Assembly (NCBI GenBank): GCA_036677685.1
Contig: JAVBWA010000049.1
Span: 1 to 64,000, forward strand
DNA: 64,000 nt
Origin: JAQUBU01 sp036677685
GTDB lineage: Bacteria; Bacillota; Syntrophomonadia; Syntrophomonadales; Syntrophomonadaceae
Direction of reading: 5' to 3'
Shown: piece by piece, positions 43,400-51,937 of the stretch
How the letters are laid out: each line of letters starts with the position of its first letter
Numbering within the stretch: the first letter of the stretch is position 1
The notes under the pieces: model-generated
Told to the model about the DNA's origin: nothing
What the model saw: the letters and a program-made list of their open reading frames with translations, nothing else
The model's database searches: none
Position numbers and translations under genes: made by a program

Positions 43400-43873
43400 G
43401 TGACGAAAATATTATTTGTGTGTACCGGCAATACCTGTAGAAGCCCCATGGCCCAAGCCATCTTCCAGGACATACTGCTTAAAAAGTCAAAGCTTCAGAA
43501 TATACAATTTGAAATATCATCAGCAGGTATTTATACTCAGGAGGGGATGTCCCCTTCGGTGGAGGCCCTAGAAGCAATGCTTGGAGAAGGAATTGACCTA
43601 TCATCACATAAATCCCGGAAAATTTCCGGGGATCTTCTTAAACAGGCCGATTTAATACTAACTATGACTGCAGCCCATTGCAGTTATTTACGTAATAATT
43701 ATCCCGAAATAAACGATAATATTTTTCATTTAAGCGAATACGCCGGTATTGGAAGTCAAGAAATAATTGATCCATATGGCTTGGGTAGACAAGCTTACCT
43801 GGAAACCGTAGAACAGCTTAAGGAAACACTGAATAAAGCGGCAGAACGTTTGTTAAAAGATATAGAAAACTAA
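43400..43873 (+). CDS. ywlE: low-molecular-weight protein-arginine/tyrosine phosphatase YwlE-like
   Basis: The catalytic loop CTGNTCRS (C-x5-R) is near the N-terminus, with the general-acid Asp in DPYGLG. In Bacillus YwlE dephosphorylates arginine marks made by McsB, and a Thr after the catalytic Cys favours phosphoarginine; the loop here has CTGNTC with Thr in that place. GTG 43400 follows GAGGGGGAG; an ATG at 43385 overlaps the mntP stop. Length 157 aa. Confidence 0.87.
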   Translation: MTKILFVCTGNTCRSPMAQAIFQDILLKKSKLQNIQFEISSAGIYTQEGMSPSVEALEAMLGEGIDLSSHKSRKISGDLLKQADLILTMTAAHCSYLRNNYPEINDNIFHLSEYAGIGSQEIIDPYGLGRQAYLETVEQLKETLNKAAERLLKDIEN

Positions 43874-44006
43874 TAATAGAAAAATGAAAGACATACTGTA
43901 ATTAAGGTCAGGGGACACACTAGTACCCAGATGTTAAAGTCCCCGCAGGGGGGAGTATAACAGTACGGATCGAATTATAAAGCAGGATTTTATCAAGGAG
44001 GATAAG

Positions 44007-44459
44007 ATGAAGGTAGTCATTGGTTGTGACCATGCCGGGTTGGATTTGAAAAAGGAGATAACTGATTCCCTTACCCAGGACCATCATGAAGTAATAGATT
44101 GTGGAACCTATACCTCTGAATCGGTTGATTACCCGGATATTGCGGAAGTGCTTGCCCATAAGGTACTGGACGAAAAGATTCTGGGCATATTGATTTGCGG
44201 AACCGGCATCGGTGTAGCCATAGCTGCCAATAAAATCCCGGGGATCAGAGCCGCCTTGTGTCAGAATAATTACGGCGCCCGGCTGGCCCGGGAGCATAAT
44301 GATGCTAATATTTTAGCCATTGGTTCCAGAATTACGGCAGCAGCTATGGCAATTGAGATTGTGAATACATTCTTAAAAACTGATTTTCAAGCAGGGAGAC
44401 ACCAGCGTAGAGTAGAAAAGATAAATATGTTGGAAAAAAAATGTCGTGAGAGGGGTTAA
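44007..44459 (+). CDS. rpiB: ribose-5-phosphate isomerase B
   Basis: RpiB interconverts ribose and ribulose 5-phosphate. It has GCDHAGLDLK and the catalytic Cys in LICGTGIGVAIAANK (about residue 66), with GARLAREHNDANIL. At 150 aa it is normal. A perfect AAGGAGG precedes the ATG. It matches ywlF in the Bacillus order. Confidence 0.95.
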   Translation: MKVVIGCDHAGLDLKKEITDSLTQDHHEVIDCGTYTSESVDYPDIAEVLAHKVLDEKILGILICGTGIGVAIAANKIPGIRAALCQNNYGARLAREHNDANILAIGSRITAAAMAIEIVNTFLKTDFQAGRHQRRVEKINMLEKKCRERG

Positions 44460-44464
44460 AAAAA

Positions 44465-45715
44465 GTGGACTATGTTGAGAAGTATGTTGGACCAGTTGAT
44501 CCGGAAGTAGCCGCAGTAATTGCGAAAGAAGAAGCAAGACAAAGCCAAAAACTGGAGCTGATTGCTTCGGAAAACTTTGTTTCCCGTGCCGTCATGGCTG
44601 CCCAGGGCTGTGTAATGACTAACAAATATGCCGAAGGACTGCCTGGAGCCCGGTATTATGGCGGTTGTGAGCATGTGGACATAGTTGAGGATCTAGCCAG
44701 GGAAAGGGTTAAAAAATTATTTAATGCCGAGCATGCCAATGTCCAGCCTCATTCAGGTGCTCAAGCCAATACCGCGGTATATTTTGCGGCGGTTAAACCC
44801 GGTGATACAATTATGGGTATGAATCTCAATCATGGGGGACATCTTACTCATGGCAGCAAGGTTAACTTATCTGGTAAATACTTTAATTTTATAGATTATG
44901 GTGTAAATCCCGAAACTGAAACCATCGATTATGATAAGCTCCGCGAAACCGCCCGGGAAGCTCAGCCCAAGATGATCGTAGCCGGAGCCAGTGCTTATCC
45001 CCGCACCCTGGATTTTAAAAAATTCCGGGAAATAGCGGATGAAGTCGGAGCCCTGCTTTTTGTCGATATGGCACATATTGCCGGACTGGTAGCCGCAGGT
45101 TTGCATCCCAGTCCTGTACCGTATGCTGATTTTGTCGCCTCTACCACTCACAAAACCTTGCGCGGACCGCGGGGTGGTTTTATCCTCTGCAGTAAGGAGT
45201 GGGGGCAAAAGATTGATAAAGCAGTTTTTCCCGGTATTCAGGGCGGGCCTTTGATGCATGTGATAGCTGCCAAGGCAGTTTGCTTTAAGGAAGCCTTATC
45301 GGATGAATTCAAAGTGTATCAGCAAAACATTGTCAATAATGCAGCCATTTTGGCTGAAGGTTTGGTAGCCAACGGGTTGCGGCTGGTATCGGGAGGAACC
45401 GACAACCATCTTATGCTGGTTGACGTCCGGCCCAAAGATCTGACTGGCAAGGATGCGGAAGCTATTTTGGAATCGGTTAATATCACGGTAAATAAAAATG
45501 CCATCCCCTTTGATCCCCAAAAACCGACCGTTACCAGCGGTATTCGCGTAGGTACACCGGCGGTCACTAGCCGTGGCCTGACCGGTGATGATATGCGGGA
45601 ATTGGCCCAGGCCATTGCATTGGCTTTGGGGAATCCGGACAGTCCGGACAAGCTGGCCGAGGCCAGGGCAATTGTGGGAAATTTATGTGCTAAATATCCG
45701 CTTTATGGTATATAA
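44465..45715 (+). CDS. glyA: serine hydroxymethyltransferase
   Basis: This PLP enzyme moves the serine hydroxymethyl group to tetrahydrofolate. The Schiff-base lysine is in STTHKTLRGPRGG, with ELIASENFVS at the N-terminus and AEGLPGARYYGG. Length 416 aa is normal. GTG 44465 follows GAGAGGGG, five bases after rpiB. Confidence 0.96.
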   Translation: MDYVEKYVGPVDPEVAAVIAKEEARQSQKLELIASENFVSRAVMAAQGCVMTNKYAEGLPGARYYGGCEHVDIVEDLARERVKKLFNAEHANVQPHSGAQANTAVYFAAVKPGDTIMGMNLNHGGHLTHGSKVNLSGKYFNFIDYGVNPETETIDYDKLRETAREAQPKMIVAGASAYPRTLDFKKFREIADEVGALLFVDMAHIAGLVAAGLHPSPVPYADFVASTTHKTLRGPRGGFILCSKEWGQKIDKAVFPGIQGGPLMHVIAAKAVCFKEALSDEFKVYQQNIVNNAAILAEGLVANGLRLVSGGTDNHLMLVDVRPKDLTGKDAEAILESVNITVNKNAIPFDPQKPTVTSGIRVGTPAVTSRGLTGDDMRELAQAIALALGNPDSPDKLAEARAIVGNLCAKYPLYGI

Positions 45716-45738
45716 CGTAAATGAAGGTTGGGAAAACA

Positions 45739-46194
45739 GTGCTTAAAAGACCATCCTGGGATGAATATTTTCTGCAACTGGCAGATTTGGTAGCCAGTCG
45801 TTCCACCTGCATGCGTAGACATGTCGGAGCAGTGCTGGTTCGAAATGAACGCATCATAGCCACCGGCTACAATGGTGCTCCCCGGGGTCTTAAGCATTGC
45901 CTGGATATCGGATGTTTGCGCGAAGAACAAGGTATCCCTTCCGGACATCGCTATGAGTTGTGCAGGGGAGTTCATGCTGAACAGAATGCCCTGATAAATG
46001 CTGCTTATTATGGTGTTTCGACCCAGGATACCGTGCTGTACTGTACCAATCAGCCCTGTATAATTTGCGCCCGGATGATAATCAATGCCGGCATCAATAA
46101 AGTCGTTCACCGGGGTAATTTTCACGATAGTTTGGCTCTTGAGTTTCTTGATGAAGCTGGAATAGAGCTGGTTCTCATGGAAGATAATACTTAG
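45739..46194 (+). CDS. dCMP deaminase (ComEB-like)
   Basis: This zinc deaminase converts dCMP to dUMP for thymidylate synthesis. It has the zinc motifs HAEQNAL and PCIICARMIINAGI, and a GYNGAPRGL substrate segment. GTG 45739 follows AAGGTTGGG at fair spacing; the in-frame ATG 45721 has no site. Length about 151 aa. It follows glyA by 23 bases, linking it to folate/one-carbon metabolism. Confidence 0.9.
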   Translation: MLKRPSWDEYFLQLADLVASRSTCMRRHVGAVLVRNERIIATGYNGAPRGLKHCLDIGCLREEQGIPSGHRYELCRGVHAEQNALINAAYYGVSTQDTVLYCTNQPCIICARMIINAGINKVVHRGNFHDSLALEFLDEAGIELVLMEDNT

Positions 46195-46235
46195 TAAAAT
46201 TTGTACCCAAGAGTGAAAAAGGTGAGATAATAAGT

Positions 46236-46547
46236 ATGCAAACTAAAACACTATCCTTACCCAGGCTTAATCAATTAAACCCCACCCTGGAGTCCACAGC
46301 CTTAAAGTTGATGGAAGAAGCTGGGGAATTGGCGCAATGTATTGGCAAGTATCGAGGCATGAGCGGAGAGAAAGTTGATATGGATCATGATACTGCAGTA
46401 AGCCAGATTGCCTATGAGTTGCTGGATGTGGCCCAAACCGCAGTTACCATGATGTTTGTAATGGAGGAGCAGTTCAATATTGATATTGAAAGCCTGCTCA
46501 ATGATCATTGGGCCAAGCTCGAACGTAAGGGATATCTATCCCGGTAA
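46236..46547 (+). CDS. MazG-like nucleotide pyrophosphohydrolase family protein
   Basis: The 103-aa protein carries the MazG-type acidic motif EEAGELAQCIGKY and a second half-site ELLDVAQTAVTMMF, which together coordinate Mg2+ in the all-alpha NTP pyrophosphatase fold. It probably cleaves or removes non-canonical nucleoside triphosphates. The adjacent dCMP deaminase supports a nucleotide role. Confidence 0.82.
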   Translation: MQTKTLSLPRLNQLNPTLESTALKLMEEAGELAQCIGKYRGMSGEKVDMDHDTAVSQIAYELLDVAQTAVTMMFVMEEQFNIDIESLLNDHWAKLERKGYLSR

Positions 46548-46623
46548 AACTGGGATGGCGACAAAATTTTAAAAATCTCTAAAAAATAAAAGGATTTTGC
46601 TTAACTATCACGAATAAAAGTAA

Positions 46624-46650
46624 ATTGTGCTGTAAAATCCGCGGCACAAT
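46624..46650. other. inverted repeat in the region before the ATP synthase operon
   Basis: ATTGTGC (46624-46630) and GCACAAT (46644-46650) bracket 13 bases. The 295-base gap before atpI is AT rich and also has the directly repeated AAAAGGATTTTGC at about 46590 and 46774. I could not define a promoter with confidence, although the operon promoter must lie here. Confidence 0.4.
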
Positions 46651-46842
46651 AATTTAATAATAATTACACACTTTTATTTTTGAATAACAATTTTAAGCGA
46701 ATTTCCTGATTTTAAGCCTGTTTAAGGATGCCAATGCGAGTTTATCCGGTGCTTAAAATTTTTGATTGTGAAAAAAGGATTTTGCCCCTTTGTGCCGAAT
46801 AGAAAAGAGGGAGTATTTCCAAAAAAATAAAGGTGTGAATAA

Positions 46843-47073
46843 ATGGCCGATAAAAAAGATATGAAATGGGTTAAATCTTTAAGCGATGCCGTCAATCTAG
46901 GAACAACCGTTGCGGCCGCGGTTGCCGTCGGTTATTTTGCAGGCAAATGGCTGGATGGCAGATTTGATACCGAACCTTGGCTGACTGTAGCCGGTTTCAT
47001 GTTGGGAGTTGCTACAGGAATGAAAGCCATGTGGGAAAAAACCAACACCGGTAAAAAACCGCCCCGTGCTTAA
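46843..47073 (+). CDS. AtpZ/AtpI-type F1Fo accessory protein
   Basis: The 76-aa protein has two hydrophobic segments (about residues 20-37 and 45-62) and GYFAGKWLDGRF, as in the short AtpZ/AtpI family placed at the start of many ATP synthase operons and thought to help assembly or Mg2+ handling. It is shorter than classic AtpI (about 130 aa). The usual AtpI partner is not seen in the 138-base gap to atpB. Confidence 0.8.
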   Translation: MADKKDMKWVKSLSDAVNLGTTVAAAVAVGYFAGKWLDGRFDTEPWLTVAGFMLGVATGMKAMWEKTNTGKKPPRA

Positions 47074-47211
47074 ACCCAAATGCTCCTAATTCGAATTCAT
47101 CCGGACTTGTGCCAACAAGTTGGGATTAGAAGTTAAGTTTTCGCTCAGTTCCTGACCAGAGGGCTGACAAAACTGTAATGAAATACATTTAGGAAGGGGG
47201 GAAAAAGAGAA

Positions 47212-47895
47212 ATGATATTTGGTATGTGGGATGGCGTACTGTTTCATCTAGGACCAATTCCGGTTGATCATTTGATCGTTACGGAGTGGGTTCTTATTGC
47301 ATTTATCGGTTTATTTGCCATGTCTGCTACTAAGAATATGCAGATGGTACCCAGAGGCTTACAAAATGGCTTTGAAGCAATAGTCTTATGGACCTATGAT
47401 TTTTTCACACAGTTAATGGATGAAGAACATGTGGCTAAAAAATGGGCTCCAGTGCTTACAACATTCTTCCTGTTTATATTAGTCAGCAACTACAGCGGAC
47501 TCATTCCTGGAGCAGCTCACATTCAAGGCTTTCAGCCGCCTACCAGTAACTGGAACGTAACCATGACCTTAGCTTTAATTACCTTCTTTTCGGTTCATGT
47601 AGCAGGTTTCTCCGAGCACGGAGGACATTATCTGCATCACTTTGTAAGTCCAAGTTGGGCAATGTTGCCTTTGAATCTGGTCGAAGAGGTAGCTCATCCG
47701 TTGTCTCTTACCGTCCGTCTATTCGGTAACATATTCGGCGAAGAAACTGTTGTTGCATATCTACTTTTTATGGCGCCATTTTTGGTCCCATCGGCCATGA
47801 TGGGTTTAGGCTTGTTACTGGGTGCTATCCAGGCTATAGTTTTCACTATCCTGTCAGCTAGCTATATAGCTGCAGCAGCCGGAGCAGGTCACTAG
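47212..47895 (+). CDS. atpB: ATP synthase subunit a
   Basis: Subunit a forms the ion channels beside the c-ring. The essential arginine is in SLTVRLFGNIFGEE (about residue 165), and membrane helices span the protein. Length 227 aa is normal. The ATG is preceded by AGGAAGGGGGG. It is co-transcribed with atpE, atpF, atpH, atpA, atpG, atpD and atpC. Confidence 0.96.
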   Translation: MIFGMWDGVLFHLGPIPVDHLIVTEWVLIAFIGLFAMSATKNMQMVPRGLQNGFEAIVLWTYDFFTQLMDEEHVAKKWAPVLTTFFLFILVSNYSGLIPGAAHIQGFQPPTSNWNVTMTLALITFFSVHVAGFSEHGGHYLHHFVSPSWAMLPLNLVEEVAHPLSLTVRLFGNIFGEETVVAYLLFMAPFLVPSAMMGLGLLLGAIQAIVFTILSASYIAAAAGAGH

Positions 47896-47952
47896 TAATC
47901 AAAAAATTTAAGCTCAATGATAAAACATTAGAGCACGAAAGGAGGGAAAAAG

Positions 47953-48171
47953 ATGGGCGTAGCATTAGGTGCTGGTCTGGCTGTATCAATCGCCGGTATC
48001 GGTGGTGGTATAGGAATGGGTATTGCCGGTGGTAAAGCTTTTGAAGCTATTGCACGGCAACCTGAAGTAGGAGGAGACGTCAGAACCCTTCTCTTTATTA
48101 CTCTGGCTTTTATTGAAACCTTGACTATTTATGGTCTACTCATTGCATTTATGCTGGTTGGTAAAGCATAA
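47953..48171 (+). CDS. atpE: ATP synthase subunit c
   Basis: The 72-aa hairpin has GIGGGIGMGIAGG in helix 1 and the ion-binding carboxylate Glu55 in AFIETLTIYG of helix 2, with the ARQPE loop at 34-38. The Na+ set known from Ilyobacter (Gln32, Glu65, Ser66, Tyr70) is here Met22, Glu55, Thr56 and Tyr60: three positions fit but the Gln is Met. That points to proton use, though not firmly. ATG follows AAAGGAGG. Confidence 0.96.
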   Translation: MGVALGAGLAVSIAGIGGGIGMGIAGGKAFEAIARQPEVGGDVRTLLFITLAFIETLTIYGLLIAFMLVGKA

Positions 48172-48202
48172 TTATCGATTAAGTAATATCGAATTGGATT
48201 TA

Positions 48203-48252
48203 GGAGCGGTAGAGTATAAGAATTGTATAAATGGTTCTGGCTCTATCGCTCC
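48203..48252 (+). other. stem-loop between atpE and atpF
   Basis: A 12-bp stem (GGAGCGGTAGAG with CTCTATCGCTCC, one wobble) closes a 26-base loop. No T run follows. It may stabilise or process the atpE mRNA so that more c than b subunits are made. Confidence 0.65.
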
Positions 48253-48291
48253 AAAAATTATCTAGCTCTTGAGATTGGAGGTAGCACATCC

Positions 48292-48912
48292 GTGAGAAGG
48301 AACAAAAAGTTTTGCTTATCGGTCCTCCTCTTTACCCTGGTTATGGTCTTGGGTTTTGCCGCAGTAGCACTCGCATCAGGTGGCGGAGTAACACCCATCG
48401 AGCCCCCAGCCGGTAAAACGCCTGCCTTCGGAAACCTTTATGTAATAGGTTGGACAGCGGTTAACTTCTTTGTATTGCTGGCCTTGGTTTACAAGTTCGG
48501 TTATGGACCCATCAATGCAATGTTGGAACAGCGTACAAATACCATCGAAGGTTCTCTGAAACATGCGGAAGAGGTTAAAGTCGAAGTTGAGCAGATGAGA
48601 AAAGAAACCGCAGCGAACCTGGCTGAATCTCGTAAAGAAGCTCAAGAAATTGTAGGTCGTGCAACCAAAGCTGCAGAAGAAGCCAAAAATGAACTCCTGG
48701 CAAAAGCTAAAGAAGAAGCTAGTGCTATGAGAAATAAGGCTAACGCAGAAATTCAAGCAGCAACTGCACAGGCTAAAGTAGAGTTGAGAGATACAGCGGT
48801 TACCCTGGCTATTATGGCAGCAGAAAAAGTATTAAGCCGGTCTATCAATGATGCTGACCAGAAGAACATGGTTAAGCAGTTTGTTAGCGAGGCAGGCGAT
48901 TTGCTATGTTAA
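48292..48912 (+). CDS. atpF: ATP synthase subunit b with signal-like N-terminus
   Basis: Subunit b is the peripheral stalk. The usual membrane helix and boundary is NLYVIGWTAVNFFVLLALVYKFGYGPI, followed by a long charged coiled coil (EQRTNTIEGSLKHAEEV onward). Before it lies an extra basic-hydrophobic segment (MRRNKKFCLSVLLFTLVM, ending VALASGGG), which looks like a cleavable signal peptide. GTG 48292 follows GGAGGT nine bases upstream. Length 206 aa with the extension; a normal b subunit is about 160-170. Confidence 0.93.
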   Translation: MRRNKKFCLSVLLFTLVMVLGFAAVALASGGGVTPIEPPAGKTPAFGNLYVIGWTAVNFFVLLALVYKFGYGPINAMLEQRTNTIEGSLKHAEEVKVEVEQMRKETAANLAESRKEAQEIVGRATKAAEEAKNELLAKAKEEASAMRNKANAEIQAATAQAKVELRDTAVTLAIMAAEKVLSRSINDADQKNMVKQFVSEAGDLLC

Positions 48913-49454
48913 ACAAGAGCGTCGCCAGGCGCTATGCTGAAGCTTTTTTTAGCATTGCACGGGAAGCCAACAAAATAGATGAATTTCAACAGGAACTTGA
49001 GAAAATAGTTTCAGCGATTGACGAAACAGATAGCCTGAAGGAATACTTTGCCCATTTGCTTATTCCTGCCAAAGCCAAGAAAGAGGTAGCTACCAAGATA
49101 TTTGGCGGCCAAATTTCACAACTCACACTGAATTTCATGCTTATGATAATCGATAAACGGCGTGAGACTTATATTGGGGTTATTACGGAAGAGTACAAGG
49201 ACATGGCAGATGAATCCCGGGGTATCACAAAGGCAGAACTGGTTACTGCGGTTGAAGTAGCCGATGAGGACGTTAAATCTCTGGCTGAAAACCTGTCAAC
49301 ATCGATGGGAAAAACGGTGCAGCTTAATCTTAAAGTCGACCAATCACTAATCGGCGGTCTCAAGCTACAAATCGGTGACAAGATTATTGACGGTACCGTA
49401 GCCAAGAGACTTCAAATGCTTAAAGATCAACTGAAACAAGCTAAGATAAGTTAA
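48906..49454 (+). CDS. atpH: ATP synthase subunit delta
   Basis: Delta links the peripheral stalk to F1. It has the family N-terminus SVARRYAEAFFSIARE and a C-terminal segment GGLKLQIGDKIIDGTV. It overlaps atpF by seven bases. Length 182 aa is normal. Confidence 0.95.
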   Translation: MLNKSVARRYAEAFFSIAREANKIDEFQQELEKIVSAIDETDSLKEYFAHLLIPAKAKKEVATKIFGGQISQLTLNFMLMIIDKRRETYIGVITEEYKDMADESRGITKAELVTAVEVADEDVKSLAENLSTSMGKTVQLNLKVDQSLIGGLKLQIGDKIIDGTVAKRLQMLKDQLKQAKIS

Positions 49455-49476
49455 AGCGATAGGGGTGAGCACGCAA

Positions 49477-50991
49477 ATGAGTATTAGACCGGAAGAGATT
49501 AGCGCCATATTAAAAGAACAAATTGAGCGCTACCAATCCGAGGTCGAGGTCAGCAATGTTGGCTCTGTCATATATGTTGGTGACGGTATTGCTCGTGTAT
49601 ATGGACTACAGGGAGCCATGGCTGGTGAGTTACTGGAATTTCCAGGTGGAACCTTCGGAATGGTTCTTAACCTAGAAGAAGATAATGTCGGTGCCGTATT
49701 ATTAGGCAAATATTCGCATATTAAAGAAGGCGACGTAGTAAAAGCAACCGGACAGATTATGTCAGTTCCCGCAGGGGATGCCATGCTGGGCCGCGTGGTT
49801 AACGCTCTTGGACAACCAATAGATGGTAAAGGGCCGATTAACACCACTGCATTCCGTCCGATGGAAAAAGTGGCTCATGGTGTTGTAACACGTTCGCCGG
49901 TTAATACACCAATGCAGACCGGATTAAAAGCTGTTGATTCCATGGTGCCGATCGGAAGAGGTCAGCGTGAACTGATCATCGGTGACCGCCAGGTTGGAAA
50001 GACAGCTATTGCTATTGATACTATAATCAACCAGAGAGATAAGAAAGACCTGATATGTGTATATGTAGGTATAGGACAGAAACAGTCCACCATAGCCGGA
50101 ATTCATACCAAACTGGAAGAAATGGGTGCTATGGATTATACCATTATCGTAGCAGCGACTCCTTCTGAACCTGCACCTTTGCTTTATATCGCTCCTTATT
50201 CCGGAGTTGCTATGGCTGAGGAATTTATGGAAGCCCAGGGCAAAGATGTTTTGATTATTTATGATGACCTTTCCAAGCACGCGGTTGCTTATCGTGAAAT
50301 GTCACTGCTGCTCCGTCGTCCTCCCGGTCGTGAAGCTTATCCCGGAGACGTTTTCTATCTCCATTCACGGCTTCTGGAAAGAGGATGCAAGCTGAACCAA
50401 AACTATGGCGGAGGCTCAATTACCGCTCTGCCGATTATTGAAACCCAGGCCGGTGACGTATCCGCTTATATCCCGACCAATGTTATTTCCATCACCGATG
50501 GTCAGATATATCTGGAAACCGATATGTTCAATGCCGGACAACGTCCTGCTGTTAACGCCGGTCTGTCAGTAAGCCGAGTCGGCGGATCTGCTCAGACTAA
50601 AGCGATGAAATCCGTTGCCGGACAGTTGCGTTTGGACCTCGCTCAGTATCGTGAGCTGGCCGCGTTTGCCCAATTCGGTTCTGACCTTGATAAAGCTACT
50701 CTAGCCCGGTTAACCAGAGGTGAGCGGGTTACCGAGATTCTCAAACAAGGGCAATATGTACCGATGCCTATGCAAGAACAGGTAGTTTCTCTATATTGTG
50801 GTGTTAACGGTTATCTTGATGATATACCAAGAGATAAGGTCCTGGAATTTGAAAGTGATTTCTTGAAGTATATGCGCAGTGCCAATGCTGATGTTCTAAA
50901 CGGCATTAGAGATACCGGAAAAATGGATGACGCAGCCACACAGAAATTAATCAAAGCAATAGGTGAGTTCAAATCCACTTTTGCGGTTTAG
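49477..50991 (+). CDS. atpA: ATP synthase subunit alpha
   Basis: The non-catalytic nucleotide-binding subunit has the P-loop GDRQVGKT (about residues 169-176) and ends with the C-terminal helical domain. Length 504 aa is normal. I prefer ATG 49477 over an in-frame GTG at 49465 because the AGGGGTGAG site fits it. Confidence 0.97.
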   Translation: MSIRPEEISAILKEQIERYQSEVEVSNVGSVIYVGDGIARVYGLQGAMAGELLEFPGGTFGMVLNLEEDNVGAVLLGKYSHIKEGDVVKATGQIMSVPAGDAMLGRVVNALGQPIDGKGPINTTAFRPMEKVAHGVVTRSPVNTPMQTGLKAVDSMVPIGRGQRELIIGDRQVGKTAIAIDTIINQRDKKDLICVYVGIGQKQSTIAGIHTKLEEMGAMDYTIIVAATPSEPAPLLYIAPYSGVAMAEEFMEAQGKDVLIIYDDLSKHAVAYREMSLLLRRPPGREAYPGDVFYLHSRLLERGCKLNQNYGGGSITALPIIETQAGDVSAYIPTNVISITDGQIYLETDMFNAGQRPAVNAGLSVSRVGGSAQTKAMKSVAGQLRLDLAQYRELAAFAQFGSDLDKATLARLTRGERVTEILKQGQYVPMPMQEQVVSLYCGVNGYLDDIPRDKVLEFESDFLKYMRSANADVLNGIRDTGKMDDAATQKLIKAIGEFKSTFAV

Positions 50992-51003
50992 GTGGTGAAT
51001 TAA

Positions 51004-51879
51004 ATGGCAGGAGCAGGTGTAAGAGAATTTAAGCGTAGAATACGAAGCGTAACGAGCACCCAGCAGATTACCAAAGCCATGAAAATGGTAGCGGCCGCCA
51101 AGTTGCGCCGTGCACAGGAAGCTGCTGAATCTTCCCGGCCATACAACGAGACTCTACAAGGAACACTGGCCCGCCTGGCGGCAGTATCCTTTGATGTTCG
51201 TCATCCCCTACTGGTTAAACGCGAGGATGTACGTAAAGTAGGTTATATAGTAGTTACAGCAGACCGTGGATTGTGCGGCGGTTACAACACCAATATCATA
51301 AAAGCTGCCAATCTGGCGATAGCTGAAGACGAGCGTAAAGTAGAAAACGGGATAATTGCAGTTGGCAGAAAAGCCCGCGACTTTTATCGCAAACGTACTG
51401 GACTTGATGCCGAATTTGTAAATCTGGGTGATAAAATCAGTTATGCAGATGCCCGTGAAATTGCGCAATATGTAATTAATGCCTACGAGAACGAAGAGCT
51501 CGATGAGGTCTATTTGGTATATGCTAAGTTTGTTAATATATTAAGACAAATACCCACTGTAACCAAAATACTACCCCTGGATCCGCCCTCCGAAACCGAA
51601 GGTAAAGAAGGGCATCAGGTGGACTATATTTATGAACCCAGTGCTGAAGACATCCTGCTGGCTTTACTGCCAAGGTATATTGGCAGCCAGATTTATAACT
51701 CAATGCTGGAAGGCAAGGCCAGTGAGTTTGGTGCCAGAATGACGGCAATGGGTAGCGCCACCGAAAACGCTGGTGAGATTATCAATAATCTGACATTGGT
51801 TATGAATAAGGTTAGACAGGCCGCTATAACCGACGAAATATTGGATATTGTTGGCGGTGCTGAGGCTATTAAGAAATAG
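51004..51879 (+). CDS. atpG: ATP synthase subunit gamma
   Basis: The rotor shaft has the conserved N-terminal helix REFKRRIRSVTSTQQITKAMKM (about residues 6-27) and C-terminal EIINNLTLVMNKVRQAAIT. Length 291 aa is normal. Confidence 0.96.
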   Translation: MAGAGVREFKRRIRSVTSTQQITKAMKMVAAAKLRRAQEAAESSRPYNETLQGTLARLAAVSFDVRHPLLVKREDVRKVGYIVVTADRGLCGGYNTNIIKAANLAIAEDERKVENGIIAVGRKARDFYRKRTGLDAEFVNLGDKISYADAREIAQYVINAYENEELDEVYLVYAKFVNILRQIPTVTKILPLDPPSETEGKEGHQVDYIYEPSAEDILLALLPRYIGSQIYNSMLEGKASEFGARMTAMGSATENAGEIINNLTLVMNKVRQAAITDEILDIVGGAEAIKK

Positions 51880-51937
51880 TCAATTACGTTTGATTATTGG
51901 TAGCGCCGAAGCTCTCAATAAAGGAGGAAAGTAGAGA

